Positions 9,103 through 17,978 of a stretch of DNA of 46,553 nucleotides are shown here, piece by piece (within the stretch, counting starts at the first letter, position 1; each line of letters opens with the position of its first letter). A model generated the notes under the pieces. That model worked only from the letters and a program-made list of their open reading frames with translations, ran no database searches and had not been told where the DNA came from. Source of the stretch: Desulfurobacteriaceae bacterium. GTDB lineage: Bacteria; Aquificota; Aquificia; Desulfurobacteriales; Desulfurobacteriaceae. The position numbers were made by a program, and so were the translations under genes. Where the stretch lies: NCBI GenBank assembly GCA_027051905.1, contig JALUGO010000017.1:1-46553 (forward strand), given 5' to 3'.

Positions 9103-9747
9103 TTACTTTTCTGTTCTATACCTCAGGTGTTTTTCGGCTGCCGTTTCTATCAGATTGAGCCACTTGAAGTCCATTGTTTTTAGCCTATTTAATGGTTCCT
9201 TTGTTAGAGTGTGGGCTTCTTTAGATGTTTCTCTATTCCATCTGATGTCTTCTCTATCGTAGCACTTTTTGCAGACAACTCCTCCCTGTTTTACCGAGAA
9301 GTGGGTAATTGCCGGAGAACCACATTTAACACATCTAAAGAGCCTCGGCATTAAGCCTTCCACAAAGATGAACTTCATGAGGAATGCCGTGTAGGTGGGG
9401 GGAGCTCCCTCCTCTGCCACATACTTCTCTATTAACCTGTAAAGCTTTTCATTTGGAGGAAGTTCAAGAGGAGCTATGAGGCGGGCTACTTTCGACCGAT
9501 AGAGAAACTCCTCTCTGTTTTTAGGGAAGTTTTCCTTGAGTAGCTTTCCTTCTAAAACTTCCCACTTCTCTCCCTTCTGCTGGAGTTTAAAAAGGGTGAT
9601 TGAAAAGGGTTCATACTTTAAGGGAAATTCGGAAGCCTTTACTTTAACTATCAGGTTAATTTTTCCCAGCTTCCTTGCATAAACAGAGAGGTGTCTAAGC
9701 CTGTCGCCTAAGTTTTTACTCTTCAGGACTATCCCTTCTGTTTCCAT
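9103..9747 (-). CDS. recO: DNA repair protein RecO
   Basis: Recombination mediator that with RecR loads RecA onto SSB-coated DNA. The 214-residue protein opens with [20 protein letters not shown], the typical RecO OB-fold start. The central helical domain carries a four-Cys zinc site, CVKCG near residue 138 and CKKC about 20 residues later. The C-terminal part is shorter than in E. coli RecO (242). ATG overlaps the ychF stop by one base (TAATG), so recO is the second gene of a ychF-recO unit. Confidence 0.9.
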   Translation of the reverse strand: METEGIVLKSKNLGDRLRHLSVYARKLGKINLIVKVKASEFPLKYEPFSITLFKLQQKGEKWEVLEGKLLKENFPKNREEFLYRSKVARLIAPLELPPNEKLYRLIEKYVAEEGAPPTYTAFLMKFIFVEGLMPRLFRCVKCGSPAITHFSVKQGGVVCKKCYDREDIRWNRETSKEAHTLTKEPLNRLKTMDFKWLNLIETAAEKHLRYRTEK

Positions 9748-10850
9748 TAAACGTTAAACCTGAAGTAGATTATGTCTCCATCCTGAACTTCGTAATCTTT
9801 TCCTTCAAGCCTCATAAGTCCTTTCTCTTTACAGGCCTGCATGGAGCCTTCCCTTATAAGGTCTTCATACTTAATCACTTCAGCCCTTATGAAACCCCTC
9901 TCTATGTCTGAGTGTATCTTTCCTGCCGCCTGGGGGGCTTTTGTCCCTTTCCTCACAGTCCAGGCTCTTACCTCCTGCTCTCCTGCGGTGAAAAAGGTAA
10001 TCAGGTCTAACAGTTTGTAGCCCTCCCTTATTACAGAGTTTAGGCCAGGCTCTTTAAGTCCTAACTCCTTCAGGAACTCCTCTTTTTCCTCTTTCGGGAG
10101 TTCGCTGAGCTCTGCTTCTATTTTCGCGCAGATTTTGACGACGGGAGCTCCCTCCTCTCTTGCATACTCCTTTACCTGCTTTACAAATTCATTGTCTTCA
10201 AAAAGCCCCTCTTCATCTACGTTGGCAACATACATAACCGGTTTGGCCGTTAAAAGCTGGAGCTCCCTTACAACCCTCTTCTCCTCATCTCCTAACTCGT
10301 TCAGGTAGGGCTGAATTCTTTTTCCTTCCTCCAGTATTCCTTTTATCTTTTCGAGGGCTTCAACCTCTGCTCTGAGCTTTTTGTCTCCGCTCTTTGCCTG
10401 TTTTGCAGTCTTCTGGAGTCTCTTTTCAACGCTCTCAAGGTCTTTCATAACCAGCTCAAGGTTTATCGTCTCTATGTCTCTTACAGGATCTACAGAACCG
10501 TCTACGTGAACGACGTTTTCGTCCTGAAAACATCTGACCACGTGGGCTATTGCATCTACGCCCCTTATGTTTGCGAGGAACTGGTTGCCCAGACCTTCTC
10601 CTTTGCTTGCCCCTCTAACGAGGCCGGCAATATCAACGAATTCTATGGTTGTAGGAGTTATCTTTTTGGGTTTTACTATTTCGGCTATTCTGTAAAGCCT
10701 TTCGTCGGGAACTTCAACAACTCCAACGTTTGGCTCAATTGTGCAGAATGGGTAGTTTGCAGCTTCTGCCTTCATTGTATTGGTTAAGGCGTTGAAAAGG
10801 GTTGATTTCCCTACGTTTGGAAGCCCTACAATTCCGCAGTTGAATCCCAT
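9747..10850 (-). CDS. ychF: Redox-regulated ribosome-binding ATPase YchF (Obg-like ATPase)
   Basis: P-loop NTPase of the Obg family that prefers ATP and binds the ribosome; it affects oxidative stress responses and translation. Motifs: G1 [15 protein letters not shown] at the N-terminus, switch region [20 protein letters not shown], a coiled-coil insertion at about 130-190, and the C-terminal TGS-like domain ([35 protein letters not shown]). The length of 367 is normal. ATG 10850 has a GAGGAG leader. It is divergent from the symporter gene at 10938. Confidence 0.97.
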   Translation of the reverse strand: MGFNCGIVGLPNVGKSTLFNALTNTMKAEAANYPFCTIEPNVGVVEVPDERLYRIAEIVKPKKITPTTIEFVDIAGLVRGASKGEGLGNQFLANIRGVDAIAHVVRCFQDENVVHVDGSVDPVRDIETINLELVMKDLESVEKRLQKTAKQAKSGDKKLRAEVEALEKIKGILEEGKRIQPYLNELGDEEKRVVRELQLLTAKPVMYVANVDEEGLFEDNEFVKQVKEYAREEGAPVVKICAKIEAELSELPKEEKEEFLKELGLKEPGLNSVIREGYKLLDLITFFTAGEQEVRAWTVRKGTKAPQAAGKIHSDIERGFIRAEVIKYEDLIREGSMQACKEKGLMRLEGKDYEVQDGDIIYFRFNV

Positions 10851-10937
10851 TTTCTCTCCTCGTTTTCCGATTTTTCAGAACCTGAAATTTAGGCCTTCTG
10901 CTCCCATTCGGTATATTTAACTCAAAACGGAGGTGCC

Positions 10938-12152
10938 ATGAAAGATAGATTTCTCCTCTTTATGGTAGGTGGAGTAGTTGTTGGATTTGTTGCCGGAGCT
11001 CTCTTTCCGTCCTTTTCCCTGAAGACCGCCTTTGTGGGAGAGCTTTTTCTCAATGCCTTAAAAATGGTTGTTCTTCCTCTCATAACCGTTTCCATTGCCA
11101 ACGCCATCTTCAAAATGGAGACTGTTGAGAGGTTCAGACAGATAGGGGTAAGGGCTTTTCTCTATTACACTTTTACGACAGCCCTTGCCGTTATAACCGG
11201 CATAGTTGTCGTTTCTCTGTTTAAACCGGGGACTTCTGTTTCTCTGACCGGTTCAGAGTTCCACAAAGAGGTTTCTTTTAGTCTTAAAGAGCTGGTTCTT
11301 TCCCTAATCCCGTTCAACATCTTTAAGGCTTTTGCTGAGTTTGACGTTCTGCCGGTTATCGTTGCAACAATCCTCTTTTCCCTTGCTTTCCTGTCAATTG
11401 ACTGGAACAGAAAAACGATTCTTCATCAACTTTTAGATGAACTCGATGCTGCACTTTTAAAGTTGACCAGCTGGATAATTTCCACTGTTCCGGTCGGCGT
11501 CTGTTCACTTATAGCTGCAAAGGTTGCTCAGATGGGGGGAGCTCCCGCCCTTAAAACCCTCTTCGTCTCTCTGGGAGTTTACGTTCTGACGGTTCTTTCC
11601 GGCCTTTTCATACACGGCTTTCTTACGCTGCCCTTCCTCTACTTCCTCTTTACCCGGAAAAACCCTTACTCCCTCATATCAAAGGTCAAAGACGCTCTTC
11701 TTACAGCCTTTGCAACAGCTTCATCTTCAGCAACCTTTCCCGTAACCCTCTCAAGGAGCATAGCTGCTGGTATCAGAAGAGAGGTTGCTGAGTTTACGCT
11801 TCCCCTTGGAGCTACGGTAAACATGGACGGAACTGCCCTATACGAGGCTGTTGCTGCTATTTTCCTGGCTCAAAGCTATGGGATAAAACTTTCTCTGTCT
11901 CAGTATCTGGCTGTTTTCCTTACTGCCACTCTGGCTGCCGTTGGAGCAGCTGGAATTCCGGAGGCCGGTCTTGTAACGATGGTTCTGGTTCTTCAGTCGA
12001 TAGGGGTTCCAACCGAGGGAATAGGGATCATCCTCGCCGTGGACTGGTTCCTTGACAGGTGCAGAACGGCGGTAAACGTCTTAGGTGATATAATCGCCGC
12101 CGGCGTCATATCTACACAGCTGGAGGAGAGAGATGGTAGGGTTCCTACTTGA
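10938..12152 (+). CDS. Dicarboxylate/amino acid:cation symporter (DAACS family)
   Basis: Integral membrane protein of 404 residues that takes up acidic amino acids or C4-dicarboxylates with Na+ or H+. Family signatures: Ser-rich re-entrant loop ATASSSATFPVTLSRS at about 260-274; the cation-site motif GATVNMDGTALYEA at about 291-304; and the substrate-site helix VDWFLDRCRTAVNVLGD at about 368-384, whose Asp, Arg and Asn are the usual ligands. About eight hydrophobic spans are visible. Substrate choice between glutamate, aspartate and succinate cannot be read. It has an ACGGAGG leader and begins a seven-gene operon; the next gene starts 20 bases before its end. Confidence 0.93.
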   Translation: MKDRFLLFMVGGVVVGFVAGALFPSFSLKTAFVGELFLNALKMVVLPLITVSIANAIFKMETVERFRQIGVRAFLYYTFTTALAVITGIVVVSLFKPGTSVSLTGSEFHKEVSFSLKELVLSLIPFNIFKAFAEFDVLPVIVATILFSLAFLSIDWNRKTILHQLLDELDAALLKLTSWIISTVPVGVCSLIAAKVAQMGGAPALKTLFVSLGVYVLTVLSGLFIHGFLTLPFLYFLFTRKNPYSLISKVKDALLTAFATASSSATFPVTLSRSIAAGIRREVAEFTLPLGATVNMDGTALYEAVAAIFLAQSYGIKLSLSQYLAVFLTATLAAVGAAGIPEAGLVTMVLVLQSIGVPTEGIGIILAVDWFLDRCRTAVNVLGDIIAAGVISTQLEERDGRVPT

Positions 12153-12933
12153 TTTAGAGGGAACGCTGGTTAAGGATAAGAGCTACACTCCGTTTCCTGA
12201 AGCCCTTGAGTTTACCCGCTACCTTGATGAAAAGGGAATTCCCTGGATAGTTGCAACCAACAACTCAACGGAAAAGCCGGGAGTTCTGGTGGAGATTCTG
12301 AGGGAAAAGGGTTTTAACGTGAGCAGAGAGAAACTCCTCTCTCCCTCTCTCCTTGCCGGTGATTTTCTGAAAAAGAGAGGAGTAAAGAGCATTTACTTCC
12401 TTGGAACAGAAAAAATAAAGGAGTTTTTCAGGGAAGAGGGATTTGAGGTTCGGGAAGGCCACAGGGTTGATGCTGTTGTTGTCGGCAGAGACAGGGAAAT
12501 TAACTACGGAAAGCTGAAAACTGCCACTTCTGCTCTTGTTCTTGAGGGAGCGGAGCTCTTTGCATTCCACAGGAACAGGCTTATTTTAGACCCAGACGGC
12601 CTTGTGAGCCCCAGCGTTGGTGCCATCGCAGAAGCCCTCTCTTACGCTTCAAACAAGCCGGTTGTCTCTTTTGGAAAGCCCTCAAGGGAGTATTTTGAGA
12701 GAGCCTTTGAACTCCTTGGAATTTCAGACCCGGAAAAGGTTTATATGGTTAGCGACGACCCATTTACAGATCTTGCAGAGGGTAAAAAGGTTGCCGGGTT
12801 TAAAACCGTTTTCGTTTTAAGCGGTAAGTATAAAGACCTTTCCGTTTTAGAGGGGATTGAAGCGGAGCTCCGCCCCGATTTCATCTTCAACCACATAGGG
12901 GAGTGCCTCCAGCTTGTTGAGGAGAATGGTTAA
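12133..12933 (+). CDS. HAD-superfamily type IIA phosphatase (NagD-like)
   Basis: Haloacid dehalogenase phosphatase of 266 residues, probably acting on a small phosphorylated metabolite. Motif I reads DLEGTL at 7-12; the second Asp of the usual DxDxT is Glu, a change that also occurs in related type IIA members and may slow or alter acid-base catalysis. Motif II is VATNNST near 40, motif III is the Lys in FGKPSREYF, and motif IV is MVSDDPFTDLAEG. The type IIA cap lies between motifs II and III. It overlaps the symporter gene by 20 bases and has GGAGGAG before ATG 12133. The substrate is unknown; nucleotide, sugar or phosphoglycolate phosphatases are all possible. Confidence 0.85.
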   Translation: MVGFLLDLEGTLVKDKSYTPFPEALEFTRYLDEKGIPWIVATNNSTEKPGVLVEILREKGFNVSREKLLSPSLLAGDFLKKRGVKSIYFLGTEKIKEFFREEGFEVREGHRVDAVVVGRDREINYGKLKTATSALVLEGAELFAFHRNRLILDPDGLVSPSVGAIAEALSYASNKPVVSFGKPSREYFERAFELLGISDPEKVYMVSDDPFTDLAEGKKVAGFKTVFVLSGKYKDLSVLEGIEAELRPDFIFNHIGECLQLVEENG

Positions 12934-13802
12934 TGGGAGCTCTGAGCCGTTTCAGAACCTATATGGAGCTGATTAAGGTTGAGCATACGGTTTTTGCCCT
13001 TCCCTTTGCCCTCACAGCTGCCCTTATGGCAGCAGACGGCTTTCCTTCCCTCTACCAGATTTTCTGGATAACCGTTGCCCTCTTCGGGGCGAGAACTGCT
13101 GCAATGAGCCTCAACAGGGCAATTGATGCAGAGATCGATGCAAAAAATCCCAGAACTGCTGGCAGGCACATTCCAAGGGGAATTGTTAAGCGTTCAGAGG
13201 CTTTCCTCCTTGCTGTTGTCGGTTTTGGAGTTATGGTTTTTGCCGCATACAAATTAAACAGGCTGGCGCTGGAACTCTCTCCCGTGGCCATTTTCATTCT
13301 TACCCTTTACTCCTTTACTAAACGGTTTACAGCTCTCTGCCACGTTGTTCTGGGGATTGCCGTAGCCCTTGCCCCTTTAGGTGCCTGGGTGGCGGTTAGA
13401 GGGAGTATAGACCTTCCTGCAGTTATTCTTTCTCTTTCTGTTGCCCTCTGGGTTGCTGGATTTGACATCATCTACGCACTTCAGGACGTGGATTTTGACA
13501 GGAGAGAGGGGCTTTACTCGATTCCCGCCAAACTTGGAGAGGATAAAGCCCTGACCATTTCCCGTCTTTTTCACGTTTTAACTCTGCTTGGACTGATTTA
13601 CGTGGGTTTTATAGAGAAGATGGGATTTCTCTACTACCTGGGGCTTGCGGTTTCAACGATATTGATGGTTAAAGAGCACGTTATAGTGGCAAGAGATAGG
13701 TCTAAGATAGGTTATGCCTTTTTTAACCTCAACGGCTATATTTCTCTTACTGTCTTTTTCTTTACTCTTCTTGATTTTCTCTGGAGGGAGTTTTGGAGCT
13801 GA
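12933..13802 (+). CDS. UbiA-family prenyltransferase (probable MqnP role)
   Basis: Membrane enzyme of 289 residues that attaches a polyprenyl chain to an aromatic acid. The first Asp-rich motif is NRAIDAEIDAKNPRT near 61-75 and the second is DVDFDRREGLYSIP near 188-201; both bind Mg-diphosphate. Roughly eight or nine hydrophobic spans are visible. UbiA homologues in organisms with the futalosine pathway act as MqnP in menaquinone synthesis; that pathway is common in Aquificota, so I infer a menaquinone role, but the window has no other mqn gene. The start overlaps the previous stop (TAATG). Heme O or 4-hydroxybenzoate prenyltransferase is less likely. Confidence 0.9.
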   Translation: MGALSRFRTYMELIKVEHTVFALPFALTAALMAADGFPSLYQIFWITVALFGARTAAMSLNRAIDAEIDAKNPRTAGRHIPRGIVKRSEAFLLAVVGFGVMVFAAYKLNRLALELSPVAIFILTLYSFTKRFTALCHVVLGIAVALAPLGAWVAVRGSIDLPAVILSLSVALWVAGFDIIYALQDVDFDRREGLYSIPAKLGEDKALTISRLFHVLTLLGLIYVGFIEKMGFLYYLGLAVSTILMVKEHVIVARDRSKIGYAFFNLNGYISLTVFFFTLLDFLWREFWS

Positions 13803-14404
13803 TTAAGTTTATCGTTTCCCTCCTTGTGATAATGGATCCTGTTTTTGCTGCTATAATGGTGGCAGGTCTTGTAGAGTCTACAAGGGAGATAAAGAGAGTT
13901 GCTTTTAAGGCATCAATTACCGTTCTTGTTGCATCTCTCGTAACCATCTTTACCGGTGAAGCTCTGTTAAAGTTAATGGGAGTGAACATTTTCAGCATAA
14001 AGATTTTTGGTGGTCTTATACTCCTTCACATGGCCTTCCAGATGCTTCAGGCTAAGCCTCCGAGGACAAAACACACAGATGAAGAGGGGAGCGCAGCTGC
14101 CGAAAAAGAGGACATTTCCGTTATTCCCATCGGTATTCCTGTTCTCTTTGGCCCCGGTGCTTTTACAACTCTCCTCATCTTCAGGGAAGAGGCGAAAGGG
14201 TTGGTTCAGGTGGGGGAGCTCCTCCTATCGGTTCTCATTTCTGTTCTCGTAACCTATATTTTCCTGTCACAGGCCTCCTTTTTCCACAGGAGGCTTGGAA
14301 CAACAGGTATAAACGTTACGGTTCGCGTTTTCGGACTGTTTGTTGGAGCTCTTGGCTCCCAGTTTATAGTTGATGGTGTAAAACATCTCTGGCTTCAGGG
14401 GTAA
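13793..14404 (+). CDS. MarC/UPF0056 family membrane protein
   Basis: Six-span membrane protein of 203 residues with no firmly known function; the E. coli relatives were once linked to antibiotic resistance. The start MELIKFIVSLLVIMDPVFA matches the family opening with the conserved Asp-Pro. A second conserved stretch is PIGIPVLFGPGAFTTLLI near 104-121. The start is TTG 13793, read 10 bases before the ubiA stop, with GGAGGGAG just upstream; no ATG or GTG fits. A charged loop rich in Lys and Glu near residues 82-103 separates the two halves. Confidence 0.87.
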   Translation: MELIKFIVSLLVIMDPVFAAIMVAGLVESTREIKRVAFKASITVLVASLVTIFTGEALLKLMGVNIFSIKIFGGLILLHMAFQMLQAKPPRTKHTDEEGSAAAEKEDISVIPIGIPVLFGPGAFTTLLIFREEAKGLVQVGELLLSVLISVLVTYIFLSQASFFHRRLGTTGINVTVRVFGLFVGALGSQFIVDGVKHLWLQG

Positions 14405-14407
14405 ACT

Positions 14408-14854
14408 ATGAAAGCGTGTGTTCAAAGAGTTCTTTCTGGAAAGGTTGTTGTAAACGGGGAGACCGTTGGAGAGATAAGCAAGGGACTGGTGGTTCTTATA
14501 GGCTTTGAAAAGGGAGACTTAAAGTCCTACGTTGAGAAGATGGCAAAGAAGATTGTTGGCTTAAGGATCTTTGAAGACCCAGCAGGAAAGATGAACCTCT
14601 CTGTTAAGGATATTGGAGGGGAGGTTCTGGCCGTTCCGAACTTTACCCTTGCGGCAGACTGCAAAAAGGGAAGACGCCCCAGCTTCCAGTCTTCCGAGGA
14701 GCCTACAAAGGCAGAGGAGATGTTTAACCTCTTTGTTGAAAAGTGCAGGGAAGAGGGGGTTCCCGTTAAGACGGGCATATTCGGTGCCGATATGAAGGTT
14801 CACATAGTGAACGACGGGCCTGTTACGTTCGTTTTAACGAAGGAGGAGCTTTAA
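14408..14854 (+). CDS. dtd: D-aminoacyl-tRNA deacylase
   Basis: Removes D-amino acids (and Gly from mischarged tRNA-Ala), protecting translation. The 148-residue length is standard. The catalytic strand motif, normally SQFTL, reads VPNFTLAAD near 76-84, keeping the Phe-Thr-Leu core but with Pro-Asn replacing Ser-Gln. The Gly-cisPro motif NDGPVTF is near 136-142. It starts 3 bases after marC and its stop overlaps the mscS start (TAATG). Confidence 0.93.
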   Translation: MKACVQRVLSGKVVVNGETVGEISKGLVVLIGFEKGDLKSYVEKMAKKIVGLRIFEDPAGKMNLSVKDIGGEVLAVPNFTLAADCKKGRRPSFQSSEEPTKAEEMFNLFVEKCREEGVPVKTGIFGADMKVHIVNDGPVTFVLTKEEL

Positions 14855-16011
14855 TGTCCTCACAGGGTTTTGTTACCGGTTTAAAGGAAACATTTGTTAA
14901 CTGTATGAGCGCTACGTTTCCCTGGATTAAGGTAGAGTATACCCTTGCTATTCTCTTTTTCATTGTTGCACTTATCTCACTCTGGAGTAGGAAACTTGTA
15001 AAACACCTTCTTTTGAGACTTGCTCTGTTTGACAGGAAGATTTCCCGGGCTGAAAAGATAATGATAAGTCTTTCTTCCTGGATTTCATACTTTCTCTTCC
15101 TGCTCTTTTTAAACCTGTCAGTCGTTCAACTTGGTTTTCCTCTAAAAATTATGAAGATTCTGAACATGATGTTTTTCCTTTCCTACGTTTTTATAGCAAC
15201 TTTTATCTCTATAAGAGTGGTTGACCTTCTCCTTGAGAAACTTTCCGAAAGAGTTAAAAGGAACGTTTCTGTTAGAGAAGCTCCTTTAGTTGATACTTAC
15301 TACTCGATGATTTCAAAGGTTATAAACGTTTTTATAGTTCTGATTGCCCTTATAGCCGTTTTAGACAGATTGGGATTTAATGTTACTTCTCTTGTTACAT
15401 CTTTGGGAGTTGGTTCTCTTGCCGTTGGTCTTGCTGCTCAGGACACAATTAAGAACTTTATTTCCGGGATAATGCTTGTAACCGACAGGCAGTTCAGAAT
15501 AGGCGATAGGGTTTACATTAAAGACATCGATGTAGAGGGTTATGTTTACGATATAGGTCTGAGAACCACAAGGATTCTCACAATTTCCGGGAACAACCTG
15601 ATAACGGTGCCGAACTCAAAACTTACAGAGGGGGTAATTGAGAACTCCCTCTATCCCGATCCTAAAGTGAAAGACTTTGTTGAGGTAGGTGTTGCCTATG
15701 GTTCAGACGTTGAAAAGGTAAAGAAACTACTCCTGCAGGCTACTGAGGGGGTAGAAGGAATACTTAGGGAACCTCCTCCGTCTGTTTTCTTCACAAACTT
15801 TGGAAACAGTGCTCTCATTTTCCGGCTCATCTACTATGTAGAGAAGAAGGATATAGCCTTTGAAATTAAGTCGAAGCTCCACGAGAAGATAACGAAACTG
15901 TTTAGAGAGAACGGCATAGAGATACCGTTCCCTCAGAACGACCTCTGGTTCAGAAACCCGTTGAGGGTGGAGTTGAATGGCTCTTTTCAGCGTAAAGATG
16001 AGGAGCTCTAA
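14854..16011 (+). CDS. Small-conductance mechanosensitive channel, MscS family
   Basis: Osmotic safety valve of 385 residues. Four or five N-terminal hydrophobic spans precede the pore helix SLVTSLGVGSLAVGLAAQD near 178-196, which has the Gly/Ala pattern of TM3. The beta domain follows (FRIGDRVYIKDIDVEGYVYDIG, then TTRILTISGNNLITVPNSK), and the alpha/beta C-terminal domain runs to about 370. It is larger than E. coli MscS (286) because of extra N-terminal spans. Its last 35 bases overlap bioW. Confidence 0.93.
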   Translation: MSSQGFVTGLKETFVNCMSATFPWIKVEYTLAILFFIVALISLWSRKLVKHLLLRLALFDRKISRAEKIMISLSSWISYFLFLLFLNLSVVQLGFPLKIMKILNMMFFLSYVFIATFISIRVVDLLLEKLSERVKRNVSVREAPLVDTYYSMISKVINVFIVLIALIAVLDRLGFNVTSLVTSLGVGSLAVGLAAQDTIKNFISGIMLVTDRQFRIGDRVYIKDIDVEGYVYDIGLRTTRILTISGNNLITVPNSKLTEGVIENSLYPDPKVKDFVEVGVAYGSDVEKVKKLLLQATEGVEGILREPPPSVFFTNFGNSALIFRLIYYVEKKDIAFEIKSKLHEKITKLFRENGIEIPFPQNDLWFRNPLRVELNGSFQRKDEEL

Positions 16012-16756
16012 AGGGGAGTTCCACATCTCCGGAGCAGAGAGGATAGTTCCCGAAGAACAGATTGAAAAGGTTGTTCTATCACTTCTCAAGCGGGCAAAGA
16101 ACCACCCCCGGGGGAATCCCGACTTCATCTCTATAAAAGTTGAAGAGCTTAAAGAAGAGCCTTTATACCTCAGGGCTTTACCTGTTTTTGAAGTTAAGCC
16201 ACTTTGGTCTCCAGTAAAAATTCTTGAGAAACTTTTTTCCCTCTCTCAGGTTCCAGTAGATATGGGATTGAAGTTTTACCGGCTTCTTTTAAGCGGGATT
16301 TCCCCTTCCGGAGGGGTGATGAGGGGAGCGGCAGTTGTTGAGGTTCCTTCCGGGAGGAGACTGGAGTCGAACAAAGAAAGGGGAATAAGGGTTTCTTACA
16401 TAGACATTACCAGAGAGGCGAAAGAGGAGCTCCGTCGACTGTCGGGGGAAAAGTTTACGGAAAATTTCAAGGAAGCCCTTACCCTTTCTACAAAGGTTCT
16501 GAACCACCCTTCTATTCTTGCTGAGCTGTGTGTTTCCGACGACCCCGACTACACAACCGGTTATCTCTCTATCAGCAAAAAAGGTTACTTCAGGATTTTC
16601 AACATGAAGGAAAGGGGCGTTCCTTACGGCGGACGGGTATTCTTCGTTAAAAGTGGAACTGAGATAGAAGAACTCAGAAAATACCTTGAAAAGAAGCCAG
16701 TTATTGTCTCTTCAGTTTCATCTTACTCGGTTGTTTCCCCTGATGAGCTTGTGTAA
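15977..16756 (+). CDS. bioW: 6-carboxyhexanoate-CoA ligase (pimeloyl-CoA synthetase) BioW
   Basis: Makes pimeloyl-CoA from pimelate and ATP, the entry step of biotin synthesis in organisms without BioC/BioH. The 259-residue protein carries family hallmarks: SVKMRSSKGEFHISGAER at 5-22, the Ser/Gly-rich GISPSGGVMRGAAVVE near 110-125, and a C-terminal half with TGYLSISKKGYFR. ATG 15977 lies within the mscS gene, 35 bases before that stop. No other bio gene is in the window. Its 3' end overlaps the convergent bactofilin gene by 34 bases. Confidence 0.9.
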   Translation: MALFSVKMRSSKGEFHISGAERIVPEEQIEKVVLSLLKRAKNHPRGNPDFISIKVEELKEEPLYLRALPVFEVKPLWSPVKILEKLFSLSQVPVDMGLKFYRLLLSGISPSGGVMRGAAVVEVPSGRRLESNKERGIRVSYIDITREAKEELRRLSGEKFTENFKEALTLSTKVLNHPSILAELCVSDDPDYTTGYLSISKKGYFRIFNMKERGVPYGGRVFFVKSGTEIEELRKYLEKKPVIVSSVSSYSVVSPDELV

Positions 16757-17094
16757 TCCCCACAGATAACTTTTCCTTCTATAGAGGCTCCTGGTTCAAC
16801 AGATAGAACTTTTGCTAAAACGTCTCCTTTTACTTTTGAAGAGCTTTTGAGTTCTGCTCTTTCTGCCTTGATATTACCTTCAACTGTTCCCATTACTATT
16901 ACGCTTTTGGCGCTTATATTACCTTTTATTAAAGCTGTTGGGCCAAAGATAAAAAAATCTCCGTTAATTTCACCTTCTACACTTCCATCGATTCTGATTT
17001 TTCCTTCAGAAATTATATTTCCTTCTATCTTAAGACCTTCTGCAAGGATACTTTTAACTTCTACTGTTTCTTCTTCCTTTTTCTTTCCCAGCAT
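16723..17094 (-). CDS. Bactofilin (polymer-forming cytoskeletal protein)
   Basis: A 123-residue protein whose core at about 15-110 is a right-handed beta-helix of short repeats (EGNIISEGKIRIDGSVEGEI, KGNISAKSVIVMGTVEGNI), the pattern of the bactofilin family. Bactofilins self-assemble without nucleotide and position cell-wall enzymes. The gene overlaps the upstream M23 peptidase gene by 41 bases in another frame, so the two are made together; the same pair sets cell shape in Helicobacter (CcmA with Csd peptidases). A short Lys/Glu-rich head precedes the helix and a Ser/Thr-rich tail ends it. Confidence 0.93.
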   Translation of the reverse strand: MLGKKKEEETVEVKSILAEGLKIEGNIISEGKIRIDGSVEGEINGDFFIFGPTALIKGNISAKSVIVMGTVEGNIKAERAELKSSSKVKGDVLAKVLSVEPGASIEGKVICGDYTSSSGETTE

Positions 17095-17974
17095 TTTCGG
17101 GAGCCTCCAGGAAAATTTTCGGGTTGACTATCTTCCCTCTAAATTTGACCGCGTAGTGAAGATGGGGACCCGTGCTCCTTCCGGAGTTACCCATAAGGCC
17201 TATGATTTCTCCCCTTTTAACCACATCTCCCCTGCGGACAAGGATTTTTGATAGGTGGCCGTAGTAGGTCTGAATACCGTTTCCGTGGTCTATTTCTATA
17301 CATTTGCCCAGGGCACCACAGTAGCCCGCCTTTACCACTTTTCCATCTGCAGGGCTCCTTACGGGAGTTCTCCATCTGTTGGCTATATCAACTCCAAGGT
17401 GGAATTCCGGTCTTCCGGTTATCGGATTTACTCTAAGGCCAAATGGAGATGTGATTCTTCCGTAAGTGGGATACCCTATGGGAACGGATTTAAACTTTTT
17501 AATCATCTTATCAACCTGAGGAATCAGAGAGTTCAGGTCAAGATCAACATCATCATATGAGAGGAGTTGAGACAGTGGAACAGCAATTCCTCCTTCACCA
17601 CTTGATGAGTCAATTTTTAGTCCTACTTTTTTCATTAGCGAATTAATAGTTTCCAGTCTTTTTGCAAGCTCCTCGACCGTCTTTCTTTTTTCAGTTTTCA
17701 GTTTTGCTACCGCTTCTTTAAGCTTTGCGTTTTCTTTTTCTGTCTGTGATAGGCGGAGTTCCAACTGCGATATTTTATCTTTGAGTTTCCATTCCGTTTT
17801 TGAGAGCTCCATTAACCTTGAAGCGGCATAAATGGAGAAGATGCAGAGGAAAATGAGGAACACGCCGAAAATTGTGATCAAACTCAAAATGAGCCTTTTG
17901 GAGGCACTAAACTGTTTGTAGTTTGCAAGTTCGTCTTTTACCACTATAACCTGTATCCTGCCGTTTCTGTCCAT
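17054..17974 (-). CDS. Membrane-anchored M23 (LytM) peptidase with coiled coil
   Basis: Peptidoglycan endopeptidase of 306 residues. Residues about 27-50 form one membrane span (LILSLITIFGVFLIFLCIFS), followed by a coiled coil at about 55-115 and the M23 domain at about 165-290. Zinc ligands and active-site His are in HLGVDIA (HxxxD) and PHLHYAV (HxH), with the preceding ITSPFGLRVNPITGRPEFH typical of the family. All catalytic residues are present, so it should be active rather than an EnvC-like activator. It overlaps the bactofilin gene and starts 4 bases after mnmE. Probable role: shape-determining wall cleavage guided by the bactofilin. Confidence 0.93.
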   Translation of the reverse strand: MDRNGRIQVIVVKDELANYKQFSASKRLILSLITIFGVFLIFLCIFSIYAASRLMELSKTEWKLKDKISQLELRLSQTEKENAKLKEAVAKLKTEKRKTVEELAKRLETINSLMKKVGLKIDSSSGEGGIAVPLSQLLSYDDVDLDLNSLIPQVDKMIKKFKSVPIGYPTYGRITSPFGLRVNPITGRPEFHLGVDIANRWRTPVRSPADGKVVKAGYCGALGKCIEIDHGNGIQTYYGHLSKILVRRGDVVKRGEIIGLMGNSGRSTGPHLHYAVKFRGKIVNPKIFLEAPENAGKEKGRRNSRS

Positions 17975-17978
17975 TCCT

